Assembly: GCA_903872555.1 (NCBI GenBank) | Contig: CAIQLE010000246.1 | Span: 1 to 7,355 of the forward strand | DNA from: an uncultured bacterium | Lineage (GTDB): Bacteria; Pseudomonadota; Gammaproteobacteria; Burkholderiales; Burkholderiaceae_D | DNA: 7,355 nt | Direction: 5' to 3' | Part shown: positions 1 to 6,559 of the stretch, piece by piece | How positions within the stretch are numbered: position 1 is the first letter of the stretch | Layout: each line of letters begins with the position of its first letter | Position numbers and translations under genes: made by a program | Notes under the pieces: generated by a model | Seen by the model: only the letters and a program-made list of their open reading frames with translations | Database searches by the model: none | Told to the model about the DNA's origin: nothing

Positions 1-137
1 TGCTTACGAATTCTGGGATCGTACTTCATGATCTCCATCTTCTCGGGCATGGTGCGCTTGTTTTTGGTGGTGGTATAAAAAGTACCGGTACCTGCAGTCG
101 ATTCCAGTTTGATTTTCTCTCGGCCTTTGGTCGCCAT
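1..137 (-). CDS. rpmG: 50S ribosomal protein L33 (partial, 3' end outside window)
   Basis: This is a small structural protein of the large ribosomal subunit. The visible 45 codons begin [13 protein letters not shown] and include the family hallmark stretch [22 protein letters not shown], which is close to other proteobacterial L33 proteins. L33 is normally about 51-56 residues, so roughly ten residues and the stop lie beyond the left edge. The ATG at 137-135 is preceded on the minus strand by AAAGGA, a good ribosome-binding site. It lies 25 nt after the rpmB stop, so the two genes are almost certainly co-transcribed from the promoter at 440-468. The motif GTGTFYTTT has Thr where many relatives have His (GTGHFYTTT), which looks like normal variation. 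This is the cysteine-free form of L33, without the zinc-binding CxxC pairs seen in some paralogues, at least in the part visible. Confidence 0.96.
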   Translation of the reverse strand, partial: MATKGREKIKLESTAGTGTFYTTTKNKRTMPEKMEIMKYDPRIRK

Positions 138-162
138 GATGTCTGTCCTTTAAATGTTGCGT

Positions 163-399
163 TTATACTTTTGCGCCACGTGCACGCATGTCGGTCAGCA
201 CAGCGTCAATGCCGAGTTTGTCGATGATGCGGATGCCAGCACCGGAAACTGTCAGGCGTACCCAACGGTTCTCTGATTCGACCCAGAAGCGACGGTTCTG
301 CAGATTAGGCAGGAAGCGACGCTTGGTTTTGTTATTTGCGTGGGAGACATTGTTGCCGACCATCGGCTTCTTCCCGGTTACTTCGCATACACGTGCCAC
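163..399 (-). CDS. rpmB: 50S ribosomal protein L28 (GTG start)
   Basis: This is a structural protein of the large ribosomal subunit, 78 residues, the usual length for L28. Visible family motifs are [20 protein letters not shown] at residues 2-21, then [17 protein letters not shown], and a C-terminal [14 protein letters not shown] chose the GTG at 399-397 because the conserved protein begins immediately there ([11 protein letters not shown]) and a perfect AAGGAG lies 6 nt upstream. The frame stays open to an ATG at 468, but that would add 23 unconserved hydrophobic residues and would begin inside the promoter -35 box. The gene lies 25 nt upstream of rpmG on the same strand and is separated from radC by 176 bp containing its own promoter. 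radC-rpmB-rpmG order is conserved in other proteobacteria, including E. coli. Confidence 0.97.
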   Translation of the reverse strand: MARVCEVTGKKPMVGNNVSHANNKTKRRFLPNLQNRRFWVESENRWVRLTVSGAGIRIIDKLGIDAVLTDMRARGAKV

Positions 400-405
400 A
401 GCAGA

Positions 406-411
406 CTCCTT
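406..411 (-). promoter_or_regulatory. Ribosome-binding site fixing the rpmB GTG start
   Basis: On the minus strand this reads AAGGAG, with a 6-nt spacer to the GTG at 399. It is the strongest evidence that translation begins at GTG and not at the in-frame ATG at 468. Confidence 0.85.
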
Positions 412-439
412 GTAAATTCCCGAATTTGGAAAAACGACG

Positions 440-468
440 AGTATATAGAAAAAATTAAGAAAATTCAA
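440..468 (-). promoter_or_regulatory. Sigma-70-type promoter for rpmB-rpmG
   Basis: Reading the minus strand, TTGAAT (468-463) and TATACT (445-440) are separated by exactly 17 nt. These match the -35 consensus TTGACA at four of six positions and the -10 consensus TATAAT at five of six. The spacer is very AT-rich. The predicted transcript would start near 433, giving a leader of about 35 nt before the rpmB GTG. A strong promoter is expected for a ribosomal protein operon. It also makes rpmBG independent of radC transcription. Confidence 0.8.
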
Positions 469-575
469 TGACTTGCGTATAAAAATTGTGTCTTGCGCTG
501 CCTCATTTATTTAACAATTTCCTTTGAATTTGCAGGCCTTTCCCCAATTCAAGTGTCACATTTGTAGCTAGCACT

Positions 576-1250
576 TCAGCATAAGCCGTTTTCCCTAAAT
601 GACCAGAGTGCCGATTCCGTGACGATCAGGTGGTCATGCATGCTCACTTCTATGCTGCTCATCAATTGTTTTAGTTGTTTGGTCAGTGCCTGATCCAGCT
701 TACTGGGCTGGGCGCAGCCATGGGGATGGTTGTGAGCAAAGATGACGGCTGCGGCATTCTGTCTGAGTGCCATTTTGATTATTTCTCGCGGATAGAGGGT
801 AACGCGATCCAGCGTGCCCCTTGCCACCTCTTCGCAGGCCAGCAGCCGGCTTTGCATGTCCAGAAAGATGGCAACAAAACTTTCATACGGCTGTCCGCTG
901 AAGCGCAGGCGAAGATAGTGACCAACTGCCTGCGGTGATTGCAGCACAGGGCTGTCGCATAATTCTTCTTTCAGGCTGCGGCGCGCCAGTTCCAGAACAG
1001 CCTGTATCAGGGAGCGTTTCGCAGGGCCTAGCCCTGAGATATCCTTGAATTCCTCTGGTGCGGCAGCCAGCAGTCGCCCGAGAGAACCAAAACGCCGTAT
1101 CAAATCACTCGCCATTTCAATCGCACTTTTGCCATTCGTGCCAGTGCACAGGACGATAGCCAGTAACTCAGCATCGGTCAGGGTATGAGCACCGAATGCC
1201 AGCAGACGTTCGCGTGGCCTTTGTTCCTGTGGCAGATCCATGATGCGCAT
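576..1250 (-). CDS. radC: RadC family JAB1/MPN-domain protein
   Basis: This is a 224-residue RadC-family protein, normal length. The N-terminal part carries the family signature RPRERLLAFGAHTLTDAELLAI (residues 11-32) and a helix-hairpin-helix-like ISGLGPAKR (71-79). The C-terminal half is the JAB1/MPN metalloprotease-like domain: H173-N-H175, S183 and D186 form the JAMM spacing HxH-x7-S-x2-D, with E140 or E141 as the candidate glutamate. The loop reads HNHPHG where most relatives have HNHPSG; this Ser is not the JAMM Ser, so the metal site looks intact. Despite the name, a repair role is disputed and the cellular function is not established. The first ATG (1250) is chosen because AAGGAG lies 6 nt upstream; M4 is less well placed. 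It lies upstream of rpmB on the same strand and divergent from fkpB. I see no convincing promoter or terminator of its own. Confidence 0.95.
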   Translation of the reverse strand: MRIMDLPQEQRPRERLLAFGAHTLTDAELLAIVLCTGTNGKSAIEMASDLIRRFGSLGRLLAAAPEEFKDISGLGPAKRSLIQAVLELARRSLKEELCDSPVLQSPQAVGHYLRLRFSGQPYESFVAIFLDMQSRLLACEEVARGTLDRVTLYPREIIKMALRQNAAAVIFAHNHPHGCAQPSKLDQALTKQLKQLMSSIEVSMHDHLIVTESALWSFRENGLC

Positions 1251-1256
1251 CGCACT

Positions 1257-1262
1257 CTCCTT
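1257..1262 (-). promoter_or_regulatory. Ribosome-binding site for radC
   Basis: The minus strand reads AAGGAG here, 6 nt before the ATG at 1250-1248. This favours the first ATG over the second in-frame ATG three codons later. Confidence 0.75.
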
Positions 1263-1289
1263 GTATAGGCCTGATGTCAGATTTAAAAC

Positions 1290-1313
1290 CCCGTACTCAG
1301 TACTGAGTCCGGG
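1290..1313. repeat. 24-bp inverted repeat with perfect 14-bp core in the divergent gap
   Basis: The core ACTCAGTACTGAGT (1295-1308) is perfectly palindromic. Flanking CCCG (1290-1293) and CGGG (1310-1313) extend the dyad, with one mismatch at 1294/1309, giving 11 of 12 paired positions. TACTCAG recurs directly downstream at 1315-1321. On the minus strand the dyad is followed by GTTTTAAA, so a transcript reading toward radC could form a hairpin with a short U-run. On the plus strand there is no U-run. It could be an operator for a dimeric regulator, an attenuator before radC, or a block against antisense transcription. It does not match the LexA box. Confidence 0.6.
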
Positions 1314-1390
1314 ATACTCAGATGGCCTGACCAGAAGTCCTGCCAGCCCGATCGGGTATCTAATTTAACGGGCGCAAGGAATCTCAATAG

Positions 1391-1420
1391 TTCAGTTGTA
1401 TGCAGCGGCTGGCTTACAAT
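1391..1420 (+). promoter_or_regulatory. Candidate promoter for fkpB-ispH (and possibly liv genes)
   Basis: TTCAGT (1391-1396) and TACAAT (1415-1420) are separated by 18 nt. The -10 element matches consensus at five of six positions, while the -35 element is weak. The predicted start near 1427 would give a leader of about 22 nt. The position just ahead of the first plus-strand gene supports it, but the match alone is modest. Confidence 0.4.
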
Positions 1421-1448
1421 AGGGCGCCCAGCAATTCCTGCGATATAT

Positions 1449-1904
1449 ATGTCGAATAAGCCACAAGTCCTTGTAAATGAAGGCGCCTTCCTGACGCTGC
1501 ACTATCGTCTCTCCTCCGCTGATGGCAGGGATATCCTGACCACTTTCGGTGATAACCCGGCCACAATGCAGCTCGGTTCAGGTCAGCTCGCGCCTTTTCT
1601 CGAGGCTCAGCTGATGGGGCTGCCCGAAGGGACGCACGAGACCTTTGAACTGACACCAGAGCAAGCCTTTGGTCCGCGTAATCCCGAGCTCTTGCAGCGC
1701 GTTGCCTTATCGACCCTGATGAACAATTCAGATGCCGATGAAAACTATGCTGTTGGTGATCTGGTGAACTTCGCTGCTCCCGGCGGCGGAAAATTTGCGG
1801 GGGTCTTGCTGGAGCTGGGCGAGAAGGATGCGCTGTTCGACTTCAATCATCCGCTCGCTGGTCAGCAGCTCAGATTTGAAGTCCGTATCATTGGCATACT
1901 CTGA
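1449..1904 (+). CDS. fkpB: FKBP-type peptidyl-prolyl cis-trans isomerase, FkpB/SlpA (SlyD-like)
   Basis: This is a predicted cytoplasmic prolyl isomerase and folding helper of 151 residues, the size of E. coli FkpB. The FKBP core is visible in FLTLHYRL (14-21), the [22 protein letters not shown] stretch (37-58) and ELTPEQAFG (67-75). Residues from about 77 to 128 fit the insert-in-flap chaperone domain, closed by [10 protein letters not shown] (130-139), a hallmark of SlyD/FkpB proteins. There is no His/Cys-rich metal-binding tail, which separates it from full SlyD. The ATG at 1449 is the only reasonable start. It has no clear Shine-Dalgarno sequence, only an AT-rich GATATAT just before it, so initiation may be weak or depend on a short unstructured leader. 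ispH follows after 22 nt; the fkpB-ispH pairing is also found in E. coli. Confidence 0.93.
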   Translation: MSNKPQVLVNEGAFLTLHYRLSSADGRDILTTFGDNPATMQLGSGQLAPFLEAQLMGLPEGTHETFELTPEQAFGPRNPELLQRVALSTLMNNSDADENYAVGDLVNFAAPGGGKFAGVLLELGEKDALFDFNHPLAGQQLRFEVRIIGIL

Positions 1905-1926
1905 TTTTCAGGACAGATCATTCATC

Positions 1927-2871
1927 ATGACCAAAGAAATTTTGCTTGCCCAGCCCCGCGGATTTTGTGCCGGCGTGGACAGAGCGATAGAAATTGTTGA
2001 ACGTGCCCTCGCGCAGTTTGGTGCGCCCGTCTATGTGCGGCACGAGATTGTTCACAATGCCTATGTGGTTGAAGATCTGCGCAACAAGGGCGCGATTTTT
2101 ATTGAAGAACTCGATGATGTACCTGCGGGCAGCCATCTGGTGTTCTCCGCACACGGCGTCTCGCGTGCCGTGAAGGCCGAAGCAGAGCAGCGGGGCCTGA
2201 AAGTATTTGATGCCACCTGTCCTCTGGTGACCAAGGTGCATGTGGAAGTCGCAAAAATGCGTGAAGAAGGCCGCGAGATCATCATGATTGGGCATCAGGG
2301 TCATCCTGAAGTAGAAGGCACGATGGGGCAGAGTGAAGGCGGCATGTATCTGGTTGAAACGGTCGCTGATGTCGCTACAATCGAAGTCAAAGCACCGGAT
2401 CGTCTGGCCTATGTTTCACAGACCACCTTGTCAGTGGACGACACCATAGAAATCATTGCAGCGCTGAAGCAACGCTTCCCCGATATCGCCGAGCCCAAGA
2501 AGGGTGATATTTGTTATGCCACCACCAATCGTCAGCAATCTGTGAAATTCATGGCGCCACAAGTCGAGCTGGTGATTGTGGTCGGTAGTCCTAGCAGTTC
2601 GAATTCGAATCGTCTGCGTGAAGTTGCGCAAAAAAATGGCGTCGAATCCTATATGGTCGACAACGCAGAACAAATTAATCCTGACTGGCTGCAGGGTAAG
2701 CAGCGTATCGGTGTCACAGCCGGTGCTTCTGCACCCGAGATTCTGGTGCAGCAGGTGGTGAGTCGTCTTAAATCACTCGGCATTAGCAGCGTGCGTGAAC
2801 TCGATGGTGTGGCCGAACACGTGACCTTCCCCTTGCCCAAAGGCCTGTCGGCACGACAGCCGGCTGCCTGA
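1927..2871 (+). CDS. ispH: 4-hydroxy-3-methylbut-2-enyl diphosphate reductase (IspH/LytB)
   Basis: IspH catalyses the last step of the MEP pathway, reducing HMBPP to isopentenyl and dimethylallyl diphosphate with an iron-sulfur cluster in the cytoplasm. The protein is 314 residues, standard length. The three cluster cysteines are C14 (RGFCAG), C98 (DATCPLV) and C196 ([11 protein letters not shown]). Substrate-site residues are visible as H43 (VHN), H76 (SAHG), H126 and the catalytic E128 ([11 protein letters not shown]), QTT at 165-167, and SSNSNR at 224-229. I start at the ATG at 1927 because it gives the conserved N-terminus [16 protein letters not shown]. The frame is open upstream to 1795, but that part overlaps fkpB and is unconserved. 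A partial SD (AGGA at 1910-1913) lies 13 nt upstream. livH begins only 3 nt after the stop. Confidence 0.98.
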   Translation: MTKEILLAQPRGFCAGVDRAIEIVERALAQFGAPVYVRHEIVHNAYVVEDLRNKGAIFIEELDDVPAGSHLVFSAHGVSRAVKAEAEQRGLKVFDATCPLVTKVHVEVAKMREEGREIIMIGHQGHPEVEGTMGQSEGGMYLVETVADVATIEVKAPDRLAYVSQTTLSVDDTIEIIAALKQRFPDIAEPKKGDICYATTNRQQSVKFMAPQVELVIVVGSPSSSNSNRLREVAQKNGVESYMVDNAEQINPDWLQGKQRIGVTAGASAPEILVQQVVSRLKSLGISSVRELDGVAEHVTFPLPKGLSARQPAA

Positions 2872-2874
2872 TCC

Positions 2875-3804
2875 ATGGATATCTTTCTTCAGCAATTGAT
2901 CAATGGTCTGGTGCTGGGCAGTATGTATGCACTGGTCGCACTCGGTTACACCATGGTGTATGGCGTACTGAATCTGATTAATTTTGCCCATGGTGAGATT
3001 TTGATGATCGGTGCCATGACAGGGTGGACACTGCTGCAGTTGATACAGAAATTCATGCCGCAATTGCCGGGCATGGTGCAGCTGATTATTGCGATTGTCG
3101 GTGCTATACCAGTCTGCGTAATAGTGAGCGTGCTGATTGAACGGATTGCCTATCGTCGTCTGCGTGATGCGCCGCGACTTGCGCCACTGATCACCGCCAT
3201 CGGCATCTCCATACTCTTGCAGACACTGGCGATGATGATCTGGGGCCGCAATCCCCTGCCTTTTCCCCAAGTGTTGCCTGCCGCACCCTTGCATGTCATG
3301 GGCGCACTCATCACGACCACACAAATTGTTTTGCTGGTACTGGCCATGGTCTCGATGATCTGTCTGGCCCTGCTGGTGGAACGCACACGCATGGGCAGGG
3401 CGATGCGGGCAGTGGCTGAAAATCCCCGCATTGCAGCCCTGATGGGCGTTGATGCGAATCGAGTGATTGTATTTACCTTTGCCATCGGTGCTGCACTGGC
3501 CGCCGTGGCCGGCGTGATGTGGGCTGCGAACTATGCCTCGGCACAGTTCGCGATGGGCTTTACGCCCGGGTTGAAGGCATTCTCTGCCGCTGTGTTAGGT
3601 GGCATAGGGAATATTTATGGCGCCATGCTGGGTGGCATCGTGCTGGGCCTGATAGAAAGTCTGGGCGCTGGCTATATCGGTGATCTGACGGGTGGCGTTC
3701 TTGGCAGTCACTATCAAGACATCTTTGCCTTCATCGTGCTGATCCTTGTCCTGACCTTGCGCCCTTCGGGCTTGATGGGTGAGCGCGTGGCAGAGCGTTC
3801 CTGA
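2875..3804 (+). CDS. livH: Branched-chain amino acid ABC transporter permease LivH
   Basis: This is one of two inner-membrane permease subunits of a hydrophobic amino acid (HAAT/Liv) importer, 309 residues. The N-terminus MDIFLQQLINGLVLGSMYAL, then GYTMVYGVLNLINFAHGE (24-41), is a strong LivH signature. About eight hydrophobic segments are visible. The cytoplasmic coupling loop for the ATPases lies around 174-195 (MGRAMRAVAENPRIAALMGV), and LGGIGNIYGAMLGG (241-254) is a typical permease motif. There is no clear SD before the ATG, and the ispH stop is only 3 nt upstream, so translation is probably coupled to ispH. It is the first of four contiguous transporter genes. Substrate is inferred from family: leucine, isoleucine, valine or related hydrophobic or aromatic compounds. 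Related permeases such as urea UrtB are less likely. Confidence 0.95.
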   Translation: MDIFLQQLINGLVLGSMYALVALGYTMVYGVLNLINFAHGEILMIGAMTGWTLLQLIQKFMPQLPGMVQLIIAIVGAIPVCVIVSVLIERIAYRRLRDAPRLAPLITAIGISILLQTLAMMIWGRNPLPFPQVLPAAPLHVMGALITTTQIVLLVLAMVSMICLALLVERTRMGRAMRAVAENPRIAALMGVDANRVIVFTFAIGAALAAVAGVMWAANYASAQFAMGFTPGLKAFSAAVLGGIGNIYGAMLGGIVLGLIESLGAGYIGDLTGGVLGSHYQDIFAFIVLILVLTLRPSGLMGERVAERS

Positions 3805-3817
3805 GTCGGGTGGCACG

Positions 3818-5026
3818 ATGCGTATGAATTTTTCTCAGTCCAGTATGTCACGCGCTAGGATTTTATTTCTAGCCGTTCTGGTGCTTGCTTTTCCTTTCGT
3901 CGCCTCCCAGTTCGGCAACTCCTGGGTCAGAATCATGGATGTAGCGCTGCTCTACATCATGCTGGCGCTGGGCTTGAATATCGTGGTTGGTTTTGCCGGC
4001 CTGCTCGATCTGGGTTACATCGCCTTTTTCGCGATCGGCGCCTACATCGCAGGTTTGCTCGCTTCGCCGCAGTTTGCGGTGGTGATTGAATCACTGCAGA
4101 TGGAATATCCGGCGGCCGGTGAATTACTGTTGCAACTCATGGGCAATGATATCGCAGCACAGGGCCTGCATCTCTCGGTCTGGCTGATCGTGCCACTGGC
4201 AGCACTGGTGGCAGGCGTCTTCGGTGCCTTGTTAGGCGCGCCTACACTCAAATTGCGCGGTGACTATCTGGCGATCGTCACCCTGGGTTTTGGCGAAATC
4301 ATACGCATCTTCATGAATAACATGAACGGTCCTGTGAATATCACCAATGGGCCACAGGGCATCAATCTGATCGATCCTGTGCGCATTGCCGGTGTCTCGC
4401 TGGCGGGTGAGGCCGGTTCGGGCGGTATGGTCAAGATCGCCGGTTTTTATATGCCCTCGGTGAATGCCTACTATTTTCTCTTTCTTATCTTGTGCCTGCT
4501 GACGGTTTTCATTTCTCATCGTTTGCAGCATTCACGTCTGGGCCGAGCATGGATAGCCATACGCGAAGATGAAATCGCCGCTAAAGCCATGGGCATTCAT
4601 GTGCGTAATATGAAACTACTGGCCTTTGCCATGGGTGCGACCTTTGGTGGAGTGGCCGGAGCGATGTTTGCTGCCTTTCAGGGATTCATATCACCGGAAT
4701 CTTTTTCGCTGACTGAATCCATCGCCGTGCTGGCCATGGTGGTACTGGGCGGCATAGGTCATATACCCGGCGTGATATTGGGCGCGGTATTGCTGGCGGC
4801 TTTGCCCGAGGTACTGCGCCATACCGTCGAGCCAGTGCAAATGGCTCTGCTGGGAAGCATCTGGATTGAAGCAGAGGTATTGCGTCAGCTCTTGTACGGC
4901 CTTGCACTGGTGCTGATCATGTTGGCCCGTCCTGCAGGTCTGTGGCCTTCACCTCGACAGGAAGATCGTCCGCTGCCTGCTACGGATGAGGATGAAGCAC
5001 AAGATGAGAACAGGAGTGCCGCATGA
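3818..5026 (+). CDS. livM: Branched-chain amino acid ABC transporter permease LivM
   Basis: This is the second permease subunit of the importer, 402 residues from the chosen start. Visible motifs are LGLNIVVGFAGLLDLGYIAFFAIGAY (51-76), the LKLRGDYLAIVTLGFGEIIRI stretch (145-165), NGPQGINLI (177-185), the coupling loop LGRAWIAIREDEIAAKAMGI (241-260) and VVLGGIGHIPGVILGA (308-323). It ends in an acidic, non-hydrophobic tail (380-402), presumably cytoplasmic. I prefer the ATG at 3818, with GGGTGG 4 nt upstream and 13 nt after the livH stop. A GTG at 3779, overlapping livH, would add 13 hydrophilic residues and has no visible SD; an ATG at 3824 is also possible. The stop overlaps the livG start by 4 nt (ATGA), showing tight translational coupling. 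Confidence 0.94.
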   Translation: MRMNFSQSSMSRARILFLAVLVLAFPFVASQFGNSWVRIMDVALLYIMLALGLNIVVGFAGLLDLGYIAFFAIGAYIAGLLASPQFAVVIESLQMEYPAAGELLLQLMGNDIAAQGLHLSVWLIVPLAALVAGVFGALLGAPTLKLRGDYLAIVTLGFGEIIRIFMNNMNGPVNITNGPQGINLIDPVRIAGVSLAGEAGSGGMVKIAGFYMPSVNAYYFLFLILCLLTVFISHRLQHSRLGRAWIAIREDEIAAKAMGIHVRNMKLLAFAMGATFGGVAGAMFAAFQGFISPESFSLTESIAVLAMVVLGGIGHIPGVILGAVLLAALPEVLRHTVEPVQMALLGSIWIEAEVLRQLLYGLALVLIMLARPAGLWPSPRQEDRPLPATDEDEAQDENRSAA

Positions 5027-5799
5027 GTACAGCGCATTCTCTGCTACGCATAGACAAGGTGAACAAATATTTTGGTGGTTTGCAGGCCTTATGTGATGTG
5101 ACGCTGGACATACAGCGCGGCGCGATTCATGGCCTGATCGGGCCGAATGGCGCAGGCAAGACCACCTGCTTCAATGTAATTACCGGTCTTTATCAACCGG
5201 ATGAGGGTAGTTTTGAACTGAATGGCACTGCGTATTCACCCTCGGCACCGCATGCGGTGGCCAAGGCAGGTATAGCCCGCACCTTTCAGAACATACGACT
5301 CTTTGGTGACATGAGTGTGCTGGAAAATGTGATGGTCGGCCGTCACGTACGCACGCATCAGGGAGTGCTGGGTGCAGTCCTGCGCCATCGTGCTGCGCGC
5401 GAAGAAGAAGCGCAGATCATCGCCCATGCAACTGCCTTGCTGGAATTTGTAGGCATAGCCCATCTGTCGGCGCGCACTGCAAGATATTTATCCTATGGTG
5501 ATCAGCGCAGGCTAGAGATTGCACGTGCGCTCGCCACTGAGCCTCTGTTGTTAGCTCTGGATGAGCCCGCAGCTGGAATGAATCCTACTGAGAAAGCCAG
5601 TCTTCGTGTGCTGCTGGAGCGTATCAAAGCCAGAGGCACGACCATACTTTTGATTGAACATGATGTCAGGCTGGTGATGGATTTATGTGATCACATTACG
5701 GTGCTTGATTATGGCAAGGTGATTGCTGACGGTACGCCTGCGGAAGTACAAAAAAATCCTGCAGTGATAGCTGCGTATCTGGGTGGGAGTGCAGCATGA
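5023..5799 (+). CDS. livG: Branched-chain amino acid ABC transporter ATP-binding protein LivG
   Basis: This is one of two ATPase subunits powering the importer, 258 residues, located at the cytoplasmic face. All nucleotide-binding motifs are intact: Walker A GPNGAGKTT (40-48), Q-loop Q89 in ARTFQNIRLF, ABC signature LSYGDQRRLEIARAL (156-170), Walker B LLLALDEP with D180 and E181, and H-loop H213 in IEHDV. LSYG in place of LSGG, and the PAAGMNP stretch after Walker B, are typical of LivG and help separate it from LivF. AGGAG at 5012-5016 lies 6 nt before the ATG. The gene overlaps livM by 4 nt at its start and livF by 4 nt at its end. Confidence 0.96.
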   Translation: MSTAHSLLRIDKVNKYFGGLQALCDVTLDIQRGAIHGLIGPNGAGKTTCFNVITGLYQPDEGSFELNGTAYSPSAPHAVAKAGIARTFQNIRLFGDMSVLENVMVGRHVRTHQGVLGAVLRHRAAREEEAQIIAHATALLEFVGIAHLSARTARYLSYGDQRRLEIARALATEPLLLALDEPAAGMNPTEKASLRVLLERIKARGTTILLIEHDVRLVMDLCDHITVLDYGKVIADGTPAEVQKNPAVIAAYLGGSAA

Positions 5800-6527
5800 A
5801 CCAGCGCCAGCCCTTATTGGAAGTCGAAGGACTCAGCGTTGCCTTTGGTGGTATTGAAGCCGTCAGAGAGATCAGCTTTCAGGTGGTTCAGGGTGAGTTG
5901 GTGACTTTGATCGGTGCCAATGGCGCCGGCAAGACCACTACACTCAAAGCGATTACGGGCACACTGCCGGCCTCTCATCGAAGCGGAACGATTAAATTTT
6001 CTGAAGAACGTATAGACAGCTATCCGGCGCACTCACTGCTCAAACGTGGTCTGGCCATGGTGCCTGAGGGCAGGGGCGTGTTCGCCCGCATGAGCATACG
6101 AGAGAATCTTTTAATGGGCGCGTATTCCAGAGATGACGATCCTGCGAATACAGAAATGGATATAGAAAAATGGTTCACTGTTTTTCCGCGCCTGAAAGAG
6201 CGTCAGTCACAGATGGCAGGTACGCTTTCCGGTGGTGAGCAGCAGATGCTGGCCATGGCACGCGCTCTGATGAGCCAGCCCAGATTATTATTGCTTGATG
6301 AACCTTCTATGGGACTGGCACCCATCATGGTGGAACATATCTTTGAAGTCATACACAAGATAGCTTCACAGGGTGTGACGGTCTTGCTGGTCGAGCAGAA
6401 TGTGAAGCAGGCCCTGTCGATTGCAACCCGCGGCTATGTGATGGAAAGTGGCGCTATTGTGTTAACTGATACCGCAGAGCGGCTGATGCGCGATGAGCGT
6501 GTGCTTGAAGCTTATCTTGGCGCCTGA
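5796..6527 (+). CDS. livF: Branched-chain amino acid ABC transporter ATP-binding protein LivF
   Basis: This is the second ATPase subunit of the importer, 243 residues. Motifs in order: Walker A GANGAGKTT (40-48), AMVPEGRGVF (87-96) at the Q-loop position, signature LSGGEQQMLAMARAL (144-158), Walker B LLLLDEP with D168 and E169, and LLVEQN (197-202), where Gln201 occupies the usual H-loop His position. The Glu at the Q-loop and the Gln at the H-loop are normal for LivF and are not defects. GGGAG (5785-5789) lies 6 nt before the ATG. It is the last gene of the transporter block; no substrate-binding protein follows. A possible hairpin spans its stop codon (6514-6536). Confidence 0.96.
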   Translation: MNQRQPLLEVEGLSVAFGGIEAVREISFQVVQGELVTLIGANGAGKTTTLKAITGTLPASHRSGTIKFSEERIDSYPAHSLLKRGLAMVPEGRGVFARMSIRENLLMGAYSRDDDPANTEMDIEKWFTVFPRLKERQSQMAGTLSGGEQQMLAMARALMSQPRLLLLDEPSMGLAPIMVEHIFEVIHKIASQGVTVLLVEQNVKQALSIATRGYVMESGAIVLTDTAERLMRDERVLEAYLGA

Positions 6528-6536
6528 CGCGAAGAT
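6514..6536 (+). other. Possible RNA stem-loop spanning the livF stop codon
   Basis: ATCTTGGCG (6514-6522) can pair with CGCGAAGAT (6528-6536) with one G-G mismatch and a 5-nt loop, CCTGA, that contains the livF TGA. No U-run follows, so it is not a standard terminator. It might affect RNA processing or stability between livF and maiA, or be chance. Confidence 0.3.
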
Positions 6537-6559
6537 TACTACCCAGACAGCATAAGTGC

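Noticed and set aside
483..552. Inverted repeats downstream of radC as a terminator (AAATTGT 483-489 with ACAATTT 514-520; TTGAATT 524-530 with AATTCAA 546-552)
   Set aside because: The arms are AT-rich and only 7 bp, with 15-24 nt loops. Only the first is followed by a T-run on the minus strand, and that lies close to the rpmB promoter. They are too weak to call.
675..938. 87-codon plus-strand frame opposite radC
   Set aside because: It is antisense to the conserved RadC JAB1/MPN domain, and its composition does not suggest a real protein.
1271..1308. SOS (LexA) box near radC
   Set aside because: CTGATGTCAG (1271-1280) and the 1295-1308 palindrome do not fit the CTG-N10-CAG arrangement of a LexA box.
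1795..1926. 44-residue N-terminal extension of ispH
   Set aside because: It overlaps fkpB in another frame and is unlike IspH; the conserved protein starts at the ATG at 1927.
1918..2304. 128-codon minus-strand frame opposite ispH
   Set aside because: It is fully covered by the strongly conserved ispH coding frame; there is no domain or ribosome-binding evidence.
2773..3324. 183-codon open frame on the minus strand
   Set aside because: It lies opposite ispH and livH, is rich in His/Gln/Cys as expected for an antisense shadow, and has no recognisable domain or good start site.
6396..6401. Gln201 replacing the H-loop His in LivF as a dead ATPase sign
   Set aside because: VEQN at this position is normal for LivF proteins, and the other ATPase motifs are intact.
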